From: Actinomadura mexicana
GTDB taxonomy: Bacteria; Actinomycetota; Actinomycetes; Streptosporangiales; Streptosporangiaceae
Direction of reading: 5' to 3'
NCBI RefSeq assembly: GCF_900188105.1
Contig: NZ_FZNP01000001.1
Span: forward strand, 310,001 to 374,000
DNA length: 64,000 nt
Both the position numbers and the translations under genes were made by a program. Each line of letters opens with the position of its first letter. Within the stretch, counting starts at the first letter, position 1. The notes under the pieces are model-generated. The model saw only the letters and a list, made by a program, of their open reading frames with translations, was not told the DNA's origin and made no database searches. This document shows, in pieces, positions 34,101-42,144 of this stretch.

Positions 34101-35064
34101 CACCGCCGCGCTCGTCCGCGACCGCGCGACGCTGATCGGGCTGCGCCGCGAGTTGGGCGACGACCACGAGCTGACCCGGACCGCGGCCATGAACCTCACG
34201 CTGTCGCTGACCCTGGAGGGGCAGGACGCCTCCGTCCGGGAGGCGCTGGCGATCGAACGGCTCACCCGGCGGCGGCAGCTGCGGGCGGAACCCGGCGACC
34301 AGCAGGCGCTCGCGATCTCCGCCTACAGGATCGGGGCACTCCTGCGCCGCCTCGGCCGGTACGACGACTCGGCGCGGGAGCTGACCCACTCGGTCGTCAT
34401 CCTCCGCGAGCTCTACCGGGACGACGCCGCCAACCTCCATCTGCTGTGCGCCCAGCGCCAGCAGCGCATCACCCGCCGGCACCGGCCCGGCGACCCCGAG
34501 GCGCGCGGCGCCGACCGGGACGAGCTGCGCAGGCTGCTGAAGATCCACCTGGACTTCCATCCCGGTGAGAGCTACGAGACGCTCGCCTGCCGGCTGGCCG
34601 TCGCCGCGGCCGAGCACGCCTGCGGCGCGTACGGGGCCGCGCGCGACGAGGCGGGCCGGGCCGTCATGGGCTACCTCGGCCTGTACGACGAGGGGCATCC
34701 GTTCGTCCAGCTCGCCCGCTGCAACCTGTCGGCCTACGCCCTCGCCCTCGGCGACGCCGACTTCGCCGAGGAGCAGAGCGCCACCGCACTGGACCTGCTG
34801 CGCGAAAGGCTGGACGACGACCATCCGTACGTGGTGGGGGCGCTGGTCGACCAGGCCAACGCCCTGATGGCCCTCGGCCGCTTCGACGAGGCCCTGGACC
34901 TCGACGAGCAGGCCGAGGAGCGTCTCGCGTCCTGCTATCCCGACGACGGGCATCCGTGGGCCCTCGCCGTGCGCGGGAACCTCGCCCACACCCGGGCGCG
35001 GCTGCGGAACGAGTCGCCGGGCACCGAGCGCCGCGCGTTCCAGTGGGACGCACCGCAGATCTGA
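31156..35064 (+). CDS. fxsT: FxsT-type protein: ParA-like, NB-ARC and TPR domains
   Basis: The 1302-residue protein has three parts. Residues 10-290 resemble a ParA/MinD-type ATPase (ALTAPERGAGCTTALANLAW, LLVDGDLASP). A TIR-like region with VVYEPAQRAWADWLG follows near residue 320. From about residue 450 is an NB-ARC ATPase with an intact P-loop (NGAAGTGKSR), and after about residue 840 a long TPR-like helical repeat region. This is the layout of the tetratricopeptide protein of FxSxx-COOH systems. The N-terminal P-loop is degenerate: Cys replaces the Walker A Lys. TTG 31156 follows GAAGGAG by five bases. Its role in these systems is not established. Confidence 0.85.
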   Translation: MVPHVPPRSGPPNVIALTAPERGAGCTTALANLAWMLALAGRAVLLVDGDLASPALEDHARRFAGDGPGDAGLLDLARGFGSGDRGDPQGLDLLPVLRHREPPGPPIAGRVDFLPARGSDGTRGHWTELETPALHGFAAALRDGLRRTSYDHVLVDAAGLPAEALARLADTVVIGVRADSGGIAAGEALARELKATVVPRLLPLLMQVEDASSLSVRGEAGVAFAWLFPGTTPPSARNAYWPRMAVPKVAHAAVAERLAVFAGDRAGSALLTAYRDVLRTILGEERFDPPRATAEAVEAYRVRIGADDVMRTRHYRVVYEPAQRAWADWLGVQFRSAHLRPAGEGPVRDDDVVIVVGPEAAGAGPSRTPVSGGHWYLRLSPEDPARGVPPSARIDLFALGEAAAREELFQRLMPARTPPAPAEVRGEPRFPGRTPGHRRLPPSAGAFVERGEEIERMRDALLGSDRDGIYMINGAAGTGKSRLALEYALRFSGDYDAIWWITAASSGSVRAGLTAMHEAVEARGGRRGPASGAGDPVAQFVREEVNRAGTWLLIYDNVERAEDLADLVPETTRGHHVIITGGDVETLRTGTLVRRVEKTTRAGPFTRAESRELFRRRVPALSDEHIDRLAAHMRDLPLNVALAAAWVERHADWRQRGAARPLGAGAGTAASAGASREMEAVEDAVETFTSLFTEAAEAAEVARPAPAAPRDDAARREEADLLTARIVLGLTLDALRQIDSGEAAVHLMRMAAFLSPDGVGRRLLFSPAMLAALEAHWSDLAEDSVRLEALLVRLTRYGLAEVDYALGGELRVHRMVQKIVRDSLRDGERDRVTAEVHRVLAAFAPADAEVDKPYHAATFAELRRHLFVSEALASGERPVRRWLACHVRHLYLAGDVHDRRLGLDVAERLSADWRERLDADDPLLLRVEVQRANLLRALGRFEEAAAISEDTLNRQMRLGYSDTRTLMSARGYAADLRQAGDFTAALVRDRATLIGLRRELGDDHELTRTAAMNLTLSLTLEGQDASVREALAIERLTRRRQLRAEPGDQQALAISAYRIGALLRRLGRYDDSARELTHSVVILRELYRDDAANLHLLCAQRQQRITRRHRPGDPEARGADRDELRRLLKIHLDFHPGESYETLACRLAVAAAEHACGAYGAARDEAGRAVMGYLGLYDEGHPFVQLARCNLSAYALALGDADFAEEQSATALDLLRERLDDDHPYVVGALVDQANALMALGRFDEALDLDEQAEERLASCYPDDGHPWALAVRGNLAHTRARLRNESPGTERRAFQWDAPQI

Positions 35065-35093
35065 CACCGGCCGGACCCTGGAGAGGAGACCGA

Positions 35094-36032
35094 GTGAGCG
35101 AGACCCCGAGGACCACCACGCGGCGCGCGGGCCACATCGCCCCAGACCCCGGAACGCTGCTGCTGGAGAACACGGTGCGGAAGGTCTTCGAGGGGGCCGC
35201 CGGGCTGCTGCACACCGCGAACTTCATCGACGGCATGTTCCGGTTCGCGGTGGAGGATGCGGATCTGTCACCGCAGGACCGGAAGCTGTACGCCCAGATC
35301 GGCGGCAGGCTGGGCCCGACGTTCGCCAAGATCGACTCGTGGACGGCGTCGCTGGACAGCGGACGGCTCATCCGCCTGGTCCTGTCCTGCTCCGCGGGCG
35401 GCGTCTACTACATCTCGCTCCGTCCGGCGGAGACCCAGTTCGGCGTCGCGCGGGAGGGCACGGCGGTCGAGACCGGCGACCGGCAGATGGCGCAGATCTC
35501 CGACCGGGTGCGCGAGCTCTACTCGCTGGGTCCCGAGAACCTCGGCGGCTACAGCACCTTCGTCCCGGCGCTTCCGGACGTCCCCGACCCGGCGCCCGTC
35601 CTGTTCGAGGCCCCGGGCGCCGACGCCCGCCTGGTGGAGCTCAGCCGGCGGCAGGTCACTCCGCTCGACCTGCACTACGTCTCGGGTCACCGGGGCGGCG
35701 AGCACCTCTTCAGCACCGACGTCCTCGCCGACGACAGCCTCGGAAAGTTCTTCCGCAGGGTGTCGGTCGCCGAGCACAGGAAGCGCTACGAGGAGATCCT
35801 CCTCCTTTCCCGGCAACTCGTGCGGTCTCTGTCGTACCAGCTCAGACCCGTTCTGCGGGGGCGGCTGTCCCGGCTCGTCATGGACGTCGAGCAGGGGGCG
35901 CTGTACTACCGGTGCCTGCCGGACGACACAGGGCTCTTCGGTGTCACCCTGGAGCAGAAGAACGTGTGGGACGCCGACCGGCGCCTGGAAACGATCATCG
36001 ACGAGTACACCGGCGGCCGTTCCGCGCCGTGA
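35094..36032 (+). CDS. Uncharacterised protein with two half-roadblock-like repeats
   Basis: I do not recognise a named family. The 312-residue protein contains an internal duplication: residues about 60-142 and 226-305 share a pattern of helix, GRLxRLV strand, G-x-YY strand, FGV strand and closing helix (SGRLIRLVLSCSAGGVYYIS versus RGRLSRLVMDVEQGALYYRC). This resembles the second half of a roadblock/LC7 domain. GTG 35094 has GGAGAGGAG ahead and follows FxsT by 29 bases, so it is probably cotranscribed with it. It may be a scaffold for the ATPase parts of the locus. Confidence 0.8.
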   Translation: MSETPRTTTRRAGHIAPDPGTLLLENTVRKVFEGAAGLLHTANFIDGMFRFAVEDADLSPQDRKLYAQIGGRLGPTFAKIDSWTASLDSGRLIRLVLSCSAGGVYYISLRPAETQFGVAREGTAVETGDRQMAQISDRVRELYSLGPENLGGYSTFVPALPDVPDPAPVLFEAPGADARLVELSRRQVTPLDLHYVSGHRGGEHLFSTDVLADDSLGKFFRRVSVAEHRKRYEEILLLSRQLVRSLSYQLRPVLRGRLSRLVMDVEQGALYYRCLPDDTGLFGVTLEQKNVWDADRRLETIIDEYTGGRSAP

Positions 36033-36042
36033 GCACCGGGCA

Positions 36043-36066
36043 AGCGGGAGAGCGGGAGAGCGGGAG
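36043..36066 (+). repeat. Three tandem copies of AGCGGGAG
   Basis: An exact 8-base unit is repeated three times in the 111-base space between the convergent 35094 gene and the ATPase gene ending at 36144. It is not part of a recognised terminator hairpin. Likely a simple-sequence slippage product. Confidence 0.5.
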
Positions 36067-36143
36067 TCCGCGAGTCGGGGGGCGGAGATTGAGGGGGAGC
36101 GGTCTCTCGCGGGAGCGGACGGGCGTCGACGGCGGGACGTCTC

Positions 36144-38615
36144 TCAGACGGGCGAGGGGCCCGGCACGGCGCCGGACGGCGGATCGGAACCGCTGACCGC
36201 GTCCTCGGCGGCGCTGAGTGCGTTGCGCCTGACGCGTCCGCTCAGCCCGTCAAGGCTGTCCACGATCGCGACCTGGGCGACCGAGCCGCTCAGGCCGGGG
36301 ACCGCGTCGTCGGACAGGGTGCCGAGCTGGCTCAGCGCCGACAGCGGGACGGCGTCGTAGCTGGCTTCGAACGCCTCGCAGAGCCGGTCCAGCCGGGCCC
36401 GGTCCTCGGCGGTGGGGCCCGGCCGGGACCGCACGCCGGCCAGCCAGCCGGCGACCGACTCCTCGAACGAGGTCACGAGCCGCCGCAGCACCATGCTCAC
36501 GCCGATCGCCTCGAAGATCTCGTAGCGGCGCAGCCGGTAGCTGAGCATGGCGCCGGCGGTGGCCGCGTCGTCCCGGGACAGGTCGAAGGAACGCCCGATG
36601 TAGGCGTCGACGTCGTCGATCGCGGCGAGGGATTCGCGCGCGAGGGCGAAGGGACGGGCCACGGCGTCCGGCAGGCCCCGTCCGGGCCGCTCCGGCTCGG
36701 CGGCGGCTCCGGCGGAACCCGCGGGCGGGTGCGCCAGATCCCTCCTGATCGCCTGGAGCTGCCGGTCGGCCTGCTGGCGGATCTGCTCGACCTGGCTCTG
36801 GAGGTTGAGCAGGTGGTCGTGCGAGGCGGTCACCTGCCGCCTGATCCGCTCCATCGAGTCGTGCATCATCGCGATGTCGCTGCCGGCGGCCGCGGGGCCG
36901 GCGCGGTGGCCGATGATCTCCCGGTTCAGGCCGTCCAGGTGGGCGGTGAGGACGTCGTGGAACCGGTCGGCGAGGTAAACGATCGGCGGTGCTCCGCACG
37001 CCTGGGTCAGGGAGGGCCGGATCTCCTCGCTCAGGAACCCCGTCACCACGACCACGCGCCGCTTCGGGCTGTTGCTGCGGATGGCGCGGACGCGGCCGAT
37101 CAGCGACTCGGCCTCGTCCAGCTGCACCAGCGGCGCGCTCACCACGATCGCGCAGCCCGCGCGGTCCTGCCCGGGGGGCATCGGGATCCAGAAGTCGGGC
37201 CGCTCGCGCTCCGGCAGCAGGGGGTAGCTCGTCTCGGCCACCCAGCCCCGGCCGTTGAGGATCTCCGAGATGTTCGACAGGAGGTCGTCCAGCGGCACCA
37301 CGTAGCCGAGGTTCTCCTGCCGTGCCGCCGTGTGGACGGCGGGCGCGTCCACCCGCGCGGGCGGCACGGTGAGCTGGAAGCTGCGGTAGCAGAGCCTGAC
37401 GACCTGGCGGGGACTGCCGCCGGTGAGCCGGTGGATCGCGTCGCAGGCCGACTGCTCGAACGGTTCGAGGACGCCGCCCTGGCGGAGCCGGACGTACTCG
37501 GCGATCTGCCCGCCGTCCAGGGGGGACGGCGAGATGCGGGTGCGTATGCGGGACTTGACGTCGTCGGGGAGCTGGTCGAGGTACTCGGGCAGGCCGCCGA
37601 GGACGAGCAGTCCACCGCTCTCGACGAACGTGCGCAGCAGCTTGTGGAACGACTTCAGGGTGTCCGCCGTGTTCGTCATGTCCGGCAGGAGGGGGCCGGG
37701 GCGGCCGAGGAGCTTCTCCATGTCGTCGACGACGAGTGCGAAGTGCAGGCCCTGCCGTCCGAAGAGGCTGGCGAGCGCGCCCATGCAGTCCAGCATCTGG
37801 GCGTTGGACGACAGGGCGCCGGTGATGCCCTGCTCCTGGAGGCGGGCGTCGGGCGGCGCGCCGCTCGCCAGCCAGTCCATCACCGCGAGGGCGAGCTGCA
37901 CGTCGGCCAGCAGGGCGAAGGCGGTGCCGAACTGCTTGTTCCCCGTCACCTGCCAGAGCCGCTCCTGGAGCTGCCTCGGCACCCTGGCCGCCAGACCGGC
38001 CTGCCGCGCGAGGGTCCGGGGATCGAGTCCGGGGTCGCGCCTCTCCAGCGCCGCCGCCTGTTCGGCCAGGTGGGGGAAGTCGGTCCGGAGCCGCTCGGCG
38101 ACCACGTCGGCGTAGTAGCCGAGGGCGACGTCCTTGAGCTCGTCGGGGTGGAACCTGGTGATGAAGGAGGCCCGGAACAGCGTGCCGAAGTCGGAGGTCT
38201 GCGCCGACAGGGAAATGATCTTGCGCGGGATGGCGGCGCCGGGCGGCGGATGGCGTAACCGGTGGATCAGGGTGTTGAGCAGGTGCGTCTTGCCGGTGCC
38301 CGCCTCCCCGGAGACGGCGATGACCTCGCCGTTCGCGCCGGTGGAGGACGCGCGCACCGCCTCGTCGTCGGTCAGCTCCCGCGGGTCGGCCGCGCCGGCC
38401 TCGCCGCCGTGCCGACCGGCGCCCTGCGGGGAGCGCACGTCCCGCCAGAGGATCAGGCTCCGCGCGAGGTAGTCGTCGACCACCCGCCGCACCGTGAGGA
38501 TCGCCGGGGTGTCGAGGCTGACCACCTCGCCCGGCAGTTCGCCCAGCATCGCGGACGCCCCGGGCGGGAAGGGATTGCGCCGTGCCGCCGGTGACGGCTC
38601 ATGATCAGCAGTCAT
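36144..38615 (-). CDS. Large P-loop ATPase (AAA/STAND-like) with coiled-coil
   Basis: The 823-residue protein has Walker A GEAGTGKT at residues 103-110 and a Walker B-like FALVVDDMEKLL near residue 295. An arginine-rich sensor-like stretch follows (RLTGGSPRQVVRLCYRS near 400). About residues 582-625 look coiled-coil (SMERIRRQVTASHDHLLNLQ onward), and a helical C-terminal domain follows. ATG 38615 overlaps the stop of the smaller ATPase as ATGA. It is the last gene of a three-gene operon facing the FxsT gene. Family unknown beyond AAA/STAND; a regulated NTPase of a conflict-type or peptide-sensing system is a guess. Confidence 0.82.
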   Translation of the reverse strand: MTADHEPSPAARRNPFPPGASAMLGELPGEVVSLDTPAILTVRRVVDDYLARSLILWRDVRSPQGAGRHGGEAGAADPRELTDDEAVRASSTGANGEVIAVSGEAGTGKTHLLNTLIHRLRHPPPGAAIPRKIISLSAQTSDFGTLFRASFITRFHPDELKDVALGYYADVVAERLRTDFPHLAEQAAALERRDPGLDPRTLARQAGLAARVPRQLQERLWQVTGNKQFGTAFALLADVQLALAVMDWLASGAPPDARLQEQGITGALSSNAQMLDCMGALASLFGRQGLHFALVVDDMEKLLGRPGPLLPDMTNTADTLKSFHKLLRTFVESGGLLVLGGLPEYLDQLPDDVKSRIRTRISPSPLDGGQIAEYVRLRQGGVLEPFEQSACDAIHRLTGGSPRQVVRLCYRSFQLTVPPARVDAPAVHTAARQENLGYVVPLDDLLSNISEILNGRGWVAETSYPLLPERERPDFWIPMPPGQDRAGCAIVVSAPLVQLDEAESLIGRVRAIRSNSPKRRVVVVTGFLSEEIRPSLTQACGAPPIVYLADRFHDVLTAHLDGLNREIIGHRAGPAAAGSDIAMMHDSMERIRRQVTASHDHLLNLQSQVEQIRQQADRQLQAIRRDLAHPPAGSAGAAAEPERPGRGLPDAVARPFALARESLAAIDDVDAYIGRSFDLSRDDAATAGAMLSYRLRRYEIFEAIGVSMVLRRLVTSFEESVAGWLAGVRSRPGPTAEDRARLDRLCEAFEASYDAVPLSALSQLGTLSDDAVPGLSGSVAQVAIVDSLDGLSGRVRRNALSAAEDAVSGSDPPSGAVPGPSPV

Positions 38616-39619
38616 GAGGAGCCCGTTTCTTCGCTCGGCGGGGCCAGGATGAACTGGGACGCCAGATCACTGTAACCCACATCGCGCGAACTGTCAGCCC
38701 TAATGATCTGTTCGAAGACCTCCGCCAGCCCGTCCACCAGCAGCCTTATCGTCATGCGCCCGTCATATGCCGTCATAATGGCCTTGATATGGTCTTCCTG
38801 AATATTCATCGATTCGCGGCGGTCCGTTTCCCAGTAGAGGCGCCGCCGGACGAATTCCCAGCCGTCCTCGACGGCCAGCGGGCGGGGACGCAGCGGGATG
38901 ACGGAGATGTTGCCGTCGAACGGAGGGTGCTCCTGATCGGTGTCCTCGTCCTCCAGCTCCGCGAAGAACAGCATGCAGGGCTGGACGACCTCGGCGTAGA
39001 ACCGCACGTCGAGCAGGCTCGCGGAGCGCGGGAGGACGACCACGACAAGCGGTCCCTCGTCGGCGGAGCCCAGTCCGATCTCCCAGAGCATGGTGGCGAC
39101 CTCGTCTCTCACCCGGTCCGCGGTGAGGCCCTCCCGCGCCTTGAGCCGGTCGACGTCCTTGATCACGCTCTGCAGGCGCTCCAGCCGGGACGGCGAGCCC
39201 GAGAAGTGCTCGCTCTCCATCAGCTGCGAGCATATTTTGAAGACCAGTCCCAGCATGCGCCGCTCCGGTGTCCCGACCGGGCCGCTCAGCGTCCTGGCGT
39301 CGACGACCTGCAGGTCGGTCTGCCCGGCGAGCTCCTTGAGGAAATGGACGCACCTGCAGATCAGGGACGTCTTTCCGGTGCCCTCCACCCCGTGCACGAA
39401 AACGAGATGGCCCCTGTCGCGGATCGTCTCGATATCGTCCATCTCGCTTTTGAAGGCCGAGAAGCACGCTGTGAACGAACTCGTCTTCACATAGTGATCC
39501 GCGTGCTTGCCGACGCGGTGGGGCTCCAGGGCCAGGGGCGGCCTGTCGACGTAACGCACCAGACGGAGCGGATTCTTCGACGAGAGGCGCCCGTTGCCCG
39601 GCCTGGGGTCGCCCGTCAC
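38612..39619 (-). CDS. P-loop ATPase
   Basis: The 335-residue protein has a clear Walker A, GVEGTGKTS, at residues 77-85 and a Walker B-like LVVVVLPRSAS stretch. It is otherwise without a recognised domain; the C-terminal half is helical. GTG 39619 is preferred as start because it overlaps the lipoprotein stop as GTGA and follows GAAGG; an upstream ATG at 39670 would overlap the previous gene by 55 bases. Strict coupling with the genes on both sides suggests that the three products act as a complex. Confidence 0.8.
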   Translation of the reverse strand: MTGDPRPGNGRLSSKNPLRLVRYVDRPPLALEPHRVGKHADHYVKTSSFTACFSAFKSEMDDIETIRDRGHLVFVHGVEGTGKTSLICRCVHFLKELAGQTDLQVVDARTLSGPVGTPERRMLGLVFKICSQLMESEHFSGSPSRLERLQSVIKDVDRLKAREGLTADRVRDEVATMLWEIGLGSADEGPLVVVVLPRSASLLDVRFYAEVVQPCMLFFAELEDEDTDQEHPPFDGNISVIPLRPRPLAVEDGWEFVRRRLYWETDRRESMNIQEDHIKAIMTAYDGRMTIRLLVDGLAEVFEQIIRADSSRDVGYSDLASQFILAPPSEETGSS

Positions 39620-40575
39620 GATGGGACCTTCTGCCAGAACGTGAACCAGCGGAGGACCGGCGGTCGCCATGGGTGCTCCAGGGCGCGCGCTGTGCTGCCG
39701 ACCTGGGCGTCGATCCGGTGAACGACGTCCATGACCGCCGCGTGCCTGGCCTTTCTGTCCTCGTCACTCAGGTCGCTCCACCCCGCGACGACGGCGGCGT
39801 CCAGCCGGTCCGGGGCGAGGGCCGCGAGCACCGGGGAAAGAGTGCGCCACCAGGGGCGGCGAGCCTTGATCTCCTCCAGTCGGAGTGCCAGTTTCCGTGC
39901 GGTGTCGCGCAGGGCCTGGGCGGACGGCTGCCCGGCCGTCCTGCGCCTCTCGGTGTAGTCGCTCGCCTCGGTGAGGAAGTCCCTGCCCAGTCTGCGGAGT
40001 TCGAGCCCCTCCCGCCGTCCGCGGTCCACGGCCGCTCTCCATTCGGTGGTGAAGAGGGTGAGCAGGGCGCCGAGCAGGAGCGGACCGATAACCTTTCCGG
40101 CGGACACCCACCCCGATGATCCCTTCTTCTCCTTCTCGCGCGAAACGGTCTGGGCGCCTATCAGGGCGTCGCAGGCGCGGTCGAAGTCCTTTCTATGATG
40201 TACGGCCCAGGCCTGCAGTTCGGCGGGGCCGGGTGTGCGAGCGGCCGCAGTCGGCCACGGCGACGCTCCGGAAGGGGCGGGCGTCGCGGTGGGGGCCGGA
40301 GTCCCCGGCGGTGCCCCGGTGGGCGCCGGTGCGGGCGCGGCCCCCGGGACGGGGAGTCCGAGCGCCAGGAGGGCCGTGGTCATCTGGCCGGGGCGGGACA
40401 GGCAGTACACGGTGGCGGCCTCCCGCCGGTCCCCCGTGCCGGGGGACGCCGCGGATAAGGGCGGCGAAGCGTCCGATAACGAGGACGGCAATTCCGCGGC
40501 CGCGCCGAAGGGGCGGCTCACGCACCCGATGAGCAGCAGACCGACCGTGCAGAAGAACAGCCTGCGCACACTCAT
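39616..40575 (-). CDS. Predicted lipoprotein/membrane protein of the ATPase operon
   Basis: The 319-residue protein begins MSVRRLFFCTVGLLLIGC, a short hydrophobic leader with a lipobox-like LIGC at Cys18. A Pro/Ala/Thr-rich linker covers residues 75-115, and a hydrophobic segment (GPLLLGALLTLF, about 162-178) may be a single transmembrane helix, followed by a charged helical domain of about 140 residues. A membrane anchor linking an outer part to cytosolic ATPases is suggested. ATG 40575 is used; the upstream in-frame sequence lacks a good site. No family recognised. Confidence 0.75.
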   Translation of the reverse strand: MSVRRLFFCTVGLLLIGCVSRPFGAAAELPSSLSDASPPLSAASPGTGDRREAATVYCLSRPGQMTTALLALGLPVPGAAPAPAPTGAPPGTPAPTATPAPSGASPWPTAAARTPGPAELQAWAVHHRKDFDRACDALIGAQTVSREKEKKGSSGWVSAGKVIGPLLLGALLTLFTTEWRAAVDRGRREGLELRRLGRDFLTEASDYTERRRTAGQPSAQALRDTARKLALRLEEIKARRPWWRTLSPVLAALAPDRLDAAVVAGWSDLSDEDRKARHAAVMDVVHRIDAQVGSTARALEHPWRPPVLRWFTFWQKVPS

Positions 40576-40764
40576 TGATCGTCCTCCGCGGTCAGAATAG
40601 CGCGCCGGCGCCGTCCGCCGGGGACGAGTCACGGACTCGCTACCCGACGGCAAGCGGCTCCCGACATGTGACGGGTGCATACGGGAGGAGGCGGCGACGT
40701 GTAACGATCACGGGATGCGGACTAAAATGCTGGTGATGGGGCGTTCGGCGGAAGGCCGGGCTTT

Positions 40765-42144
40765 ATGACTTTGATGAATCACTCCTTTTCCGGTGCCGAC
40801 TTCGACTCGCTCGCCTCGGGAATGGCGACGTCCGGTGCGATCGAATCGCTGGGAGCGATCCAGCACAGCCGGAACCTGCTGTTGCTGCGCTCCGTGGTGG
40901 ACGCCGCCCGCCGGACCGGCCACCCGGAGGCCGGGGCGGCCCGGCACGGCTTCGAGCAGCTGATGGAGCTGAGGCGGCGCGTCCCCGACGCCGCCGCGGC
41001 CGTCATCAGGCACCCCTCGACCGGCGGGTGGGGCCTGCACGCACTGCGCGTCCTCCAGGGCGGCGCCTCGCCCGGCGACCCGCCCGGCGTGCGCCCCGCG
41101 CAGCTCGCGGGGATGGCCGCGGCCGTGGCGGTGCGCGGGCGCTGCGCGGGGACGTTCACCGTTCCCGTCTCCCTCGGCGTGGCGACCCTGCCCTCGGTGG
41201 GCGTGCTCACAGCGCCCGGAGGCGCCGAGACGGTGCGGATCGTCCATGACGGCCGGGAGGTCGTCGCCACGGCCGGACGCACGAATTCACCCGTCCCCGT
41301 CGACGGGCCCCCGGACGCGCCGGGCTGGCGGGGGCTGCGCACCCTCCGCGCGCCGTCCGCCGGGAGAACCGAGATCGAGCTCCTTCTCGACGATGTGGAC
41401 CCGTTCCGCTTCCCCGCCGCGTCGTCCGCCGGAGCCGAGCGCCTCTCCGAGGCCGCCGTCGCCGAACTGGAGCGGACGCTCGGCGAGAGCTGGGACCTGC
41501 TGTCGCGCCACCACGGCGCCAGCGCGCGCGAGCTCTCCGGCACGGTGTCCACCCTCACGCCCCTGCGGGCCTCCATCGGCTCGTTCCGCAGCGCCACCTC
41601 GCGGGAGCACTACGGCTGCGTCGCGCTCTCCCTGCCCGTCGACCCGACACAGCTCGCGGTCACGCTCGTGCATGAGGCCCAGCACGGCAAGCTGGCGGCG
41701 GTCATGGACGCGGTGAAGCTGCTGCCCGGGGACGACGGCCGCCGGTACTACGCGCCCTGGCGCCCGGACCCGAGGCCGTTCGCCGGCCTGTTGCACGGCA
41801 CTTACGCGTTCATGGGCGTCGTGCGTTTCTGGCGGCGGCAGCGCTGGCTGGAGCAGGGCGAGCACGCCTTGGCGGCACATCTGGAGTACGCGCACTGGCG
41901 CGGTGCGGTGCGGCTCGGGCTGGTCCAGCTCTGCTCGCACGACCGCCTGCCCGCGCTCACCGAGCGGTTCGTCCAGGGGATGCGGCACGTGCTGGACGGG
42001 TGGGTGGCCGAGCCGGTCCCGGGGCCGGCCGCCGCGCTGGCTGCGGAGCGGTTCCGCGCGCACCGCGAGCACTGGATCGCCGCCAACGGGCCGCTGCCCC
42101 GGTGCCTGCGGACGGTCCTCGACCTGCCGGACCCGGTCGCATGA
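40765..42144 (+). CDS. HExxH-motif protein, putative RiPP peptide beta-hydroxylase
   Basis: The 459-residue protein carries HEAQH at residues 303-307 within VTLVHEAQHGKLAAVMD, and a downstream region with LHGTYAFMGVVRFWRRQ. Proteins with this HExxH motif next to FxsB-type maturases form a known family of putative peptide-modifying enzymes, some of which have been described as alpha-ketoglutarate-dependent peptide beta-hydroxylases and not proteases. GAAGGCC precedes ATG 40765. Its stop overlaps the radical SAM start as ATGA, so both are made together and probably act on the same peptide. It is divergent from the three-gene ATPase operon. Confidence 0.85.
   Translation: MTLMNHSFSGADFDSLASGMATSGAIESLGAIQHSRNLLLLRSVVDAARRTGHPEAGAARHGFEQLMELRRRVPDAAAAVIRHPSTGGWGLHALRVLQGGASPGDPPGVRPAQLAGMAAAVAVRGRCAGTFTVPVSLGVATLPSVGVLTAPGGAETVRIVHDGREVVATAGRTNSPVPVDGPPDAPGWRGLRTLRAPSAGRTEIELLLDDVDPFRFPAASSAGAERLSEAAVAELERTLGESWDLLSRHHGASARELSGTVSTLTPLRASIGSFRSATSREHYGCVALSLPVDPTQLAVTLVHEAQHGKLAAVMDAVKLLPGDDGRRYYAPWRPDPRPFAGLLHGTYAFMGVVRFWRRQRWLEQGEHALAAHLEYAHWRGAVRLGLVQLCSHDRLPALTERFVQGMRHVLDGWVAEPVPGPAAALAAERFRAHREHWIAANGPLPRCLRTVLDLPDPVA

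Noticed and set aside
31000..35067. 1355-codon open frame antisense to FxsT
   Set aside because: It mirrors the codon phase of the FxsT gene in very GC-rich DNA, has an Arg/Gly/Val-rich composition and no domain; FxsT on the other strand has clear P-loop and TPR features.
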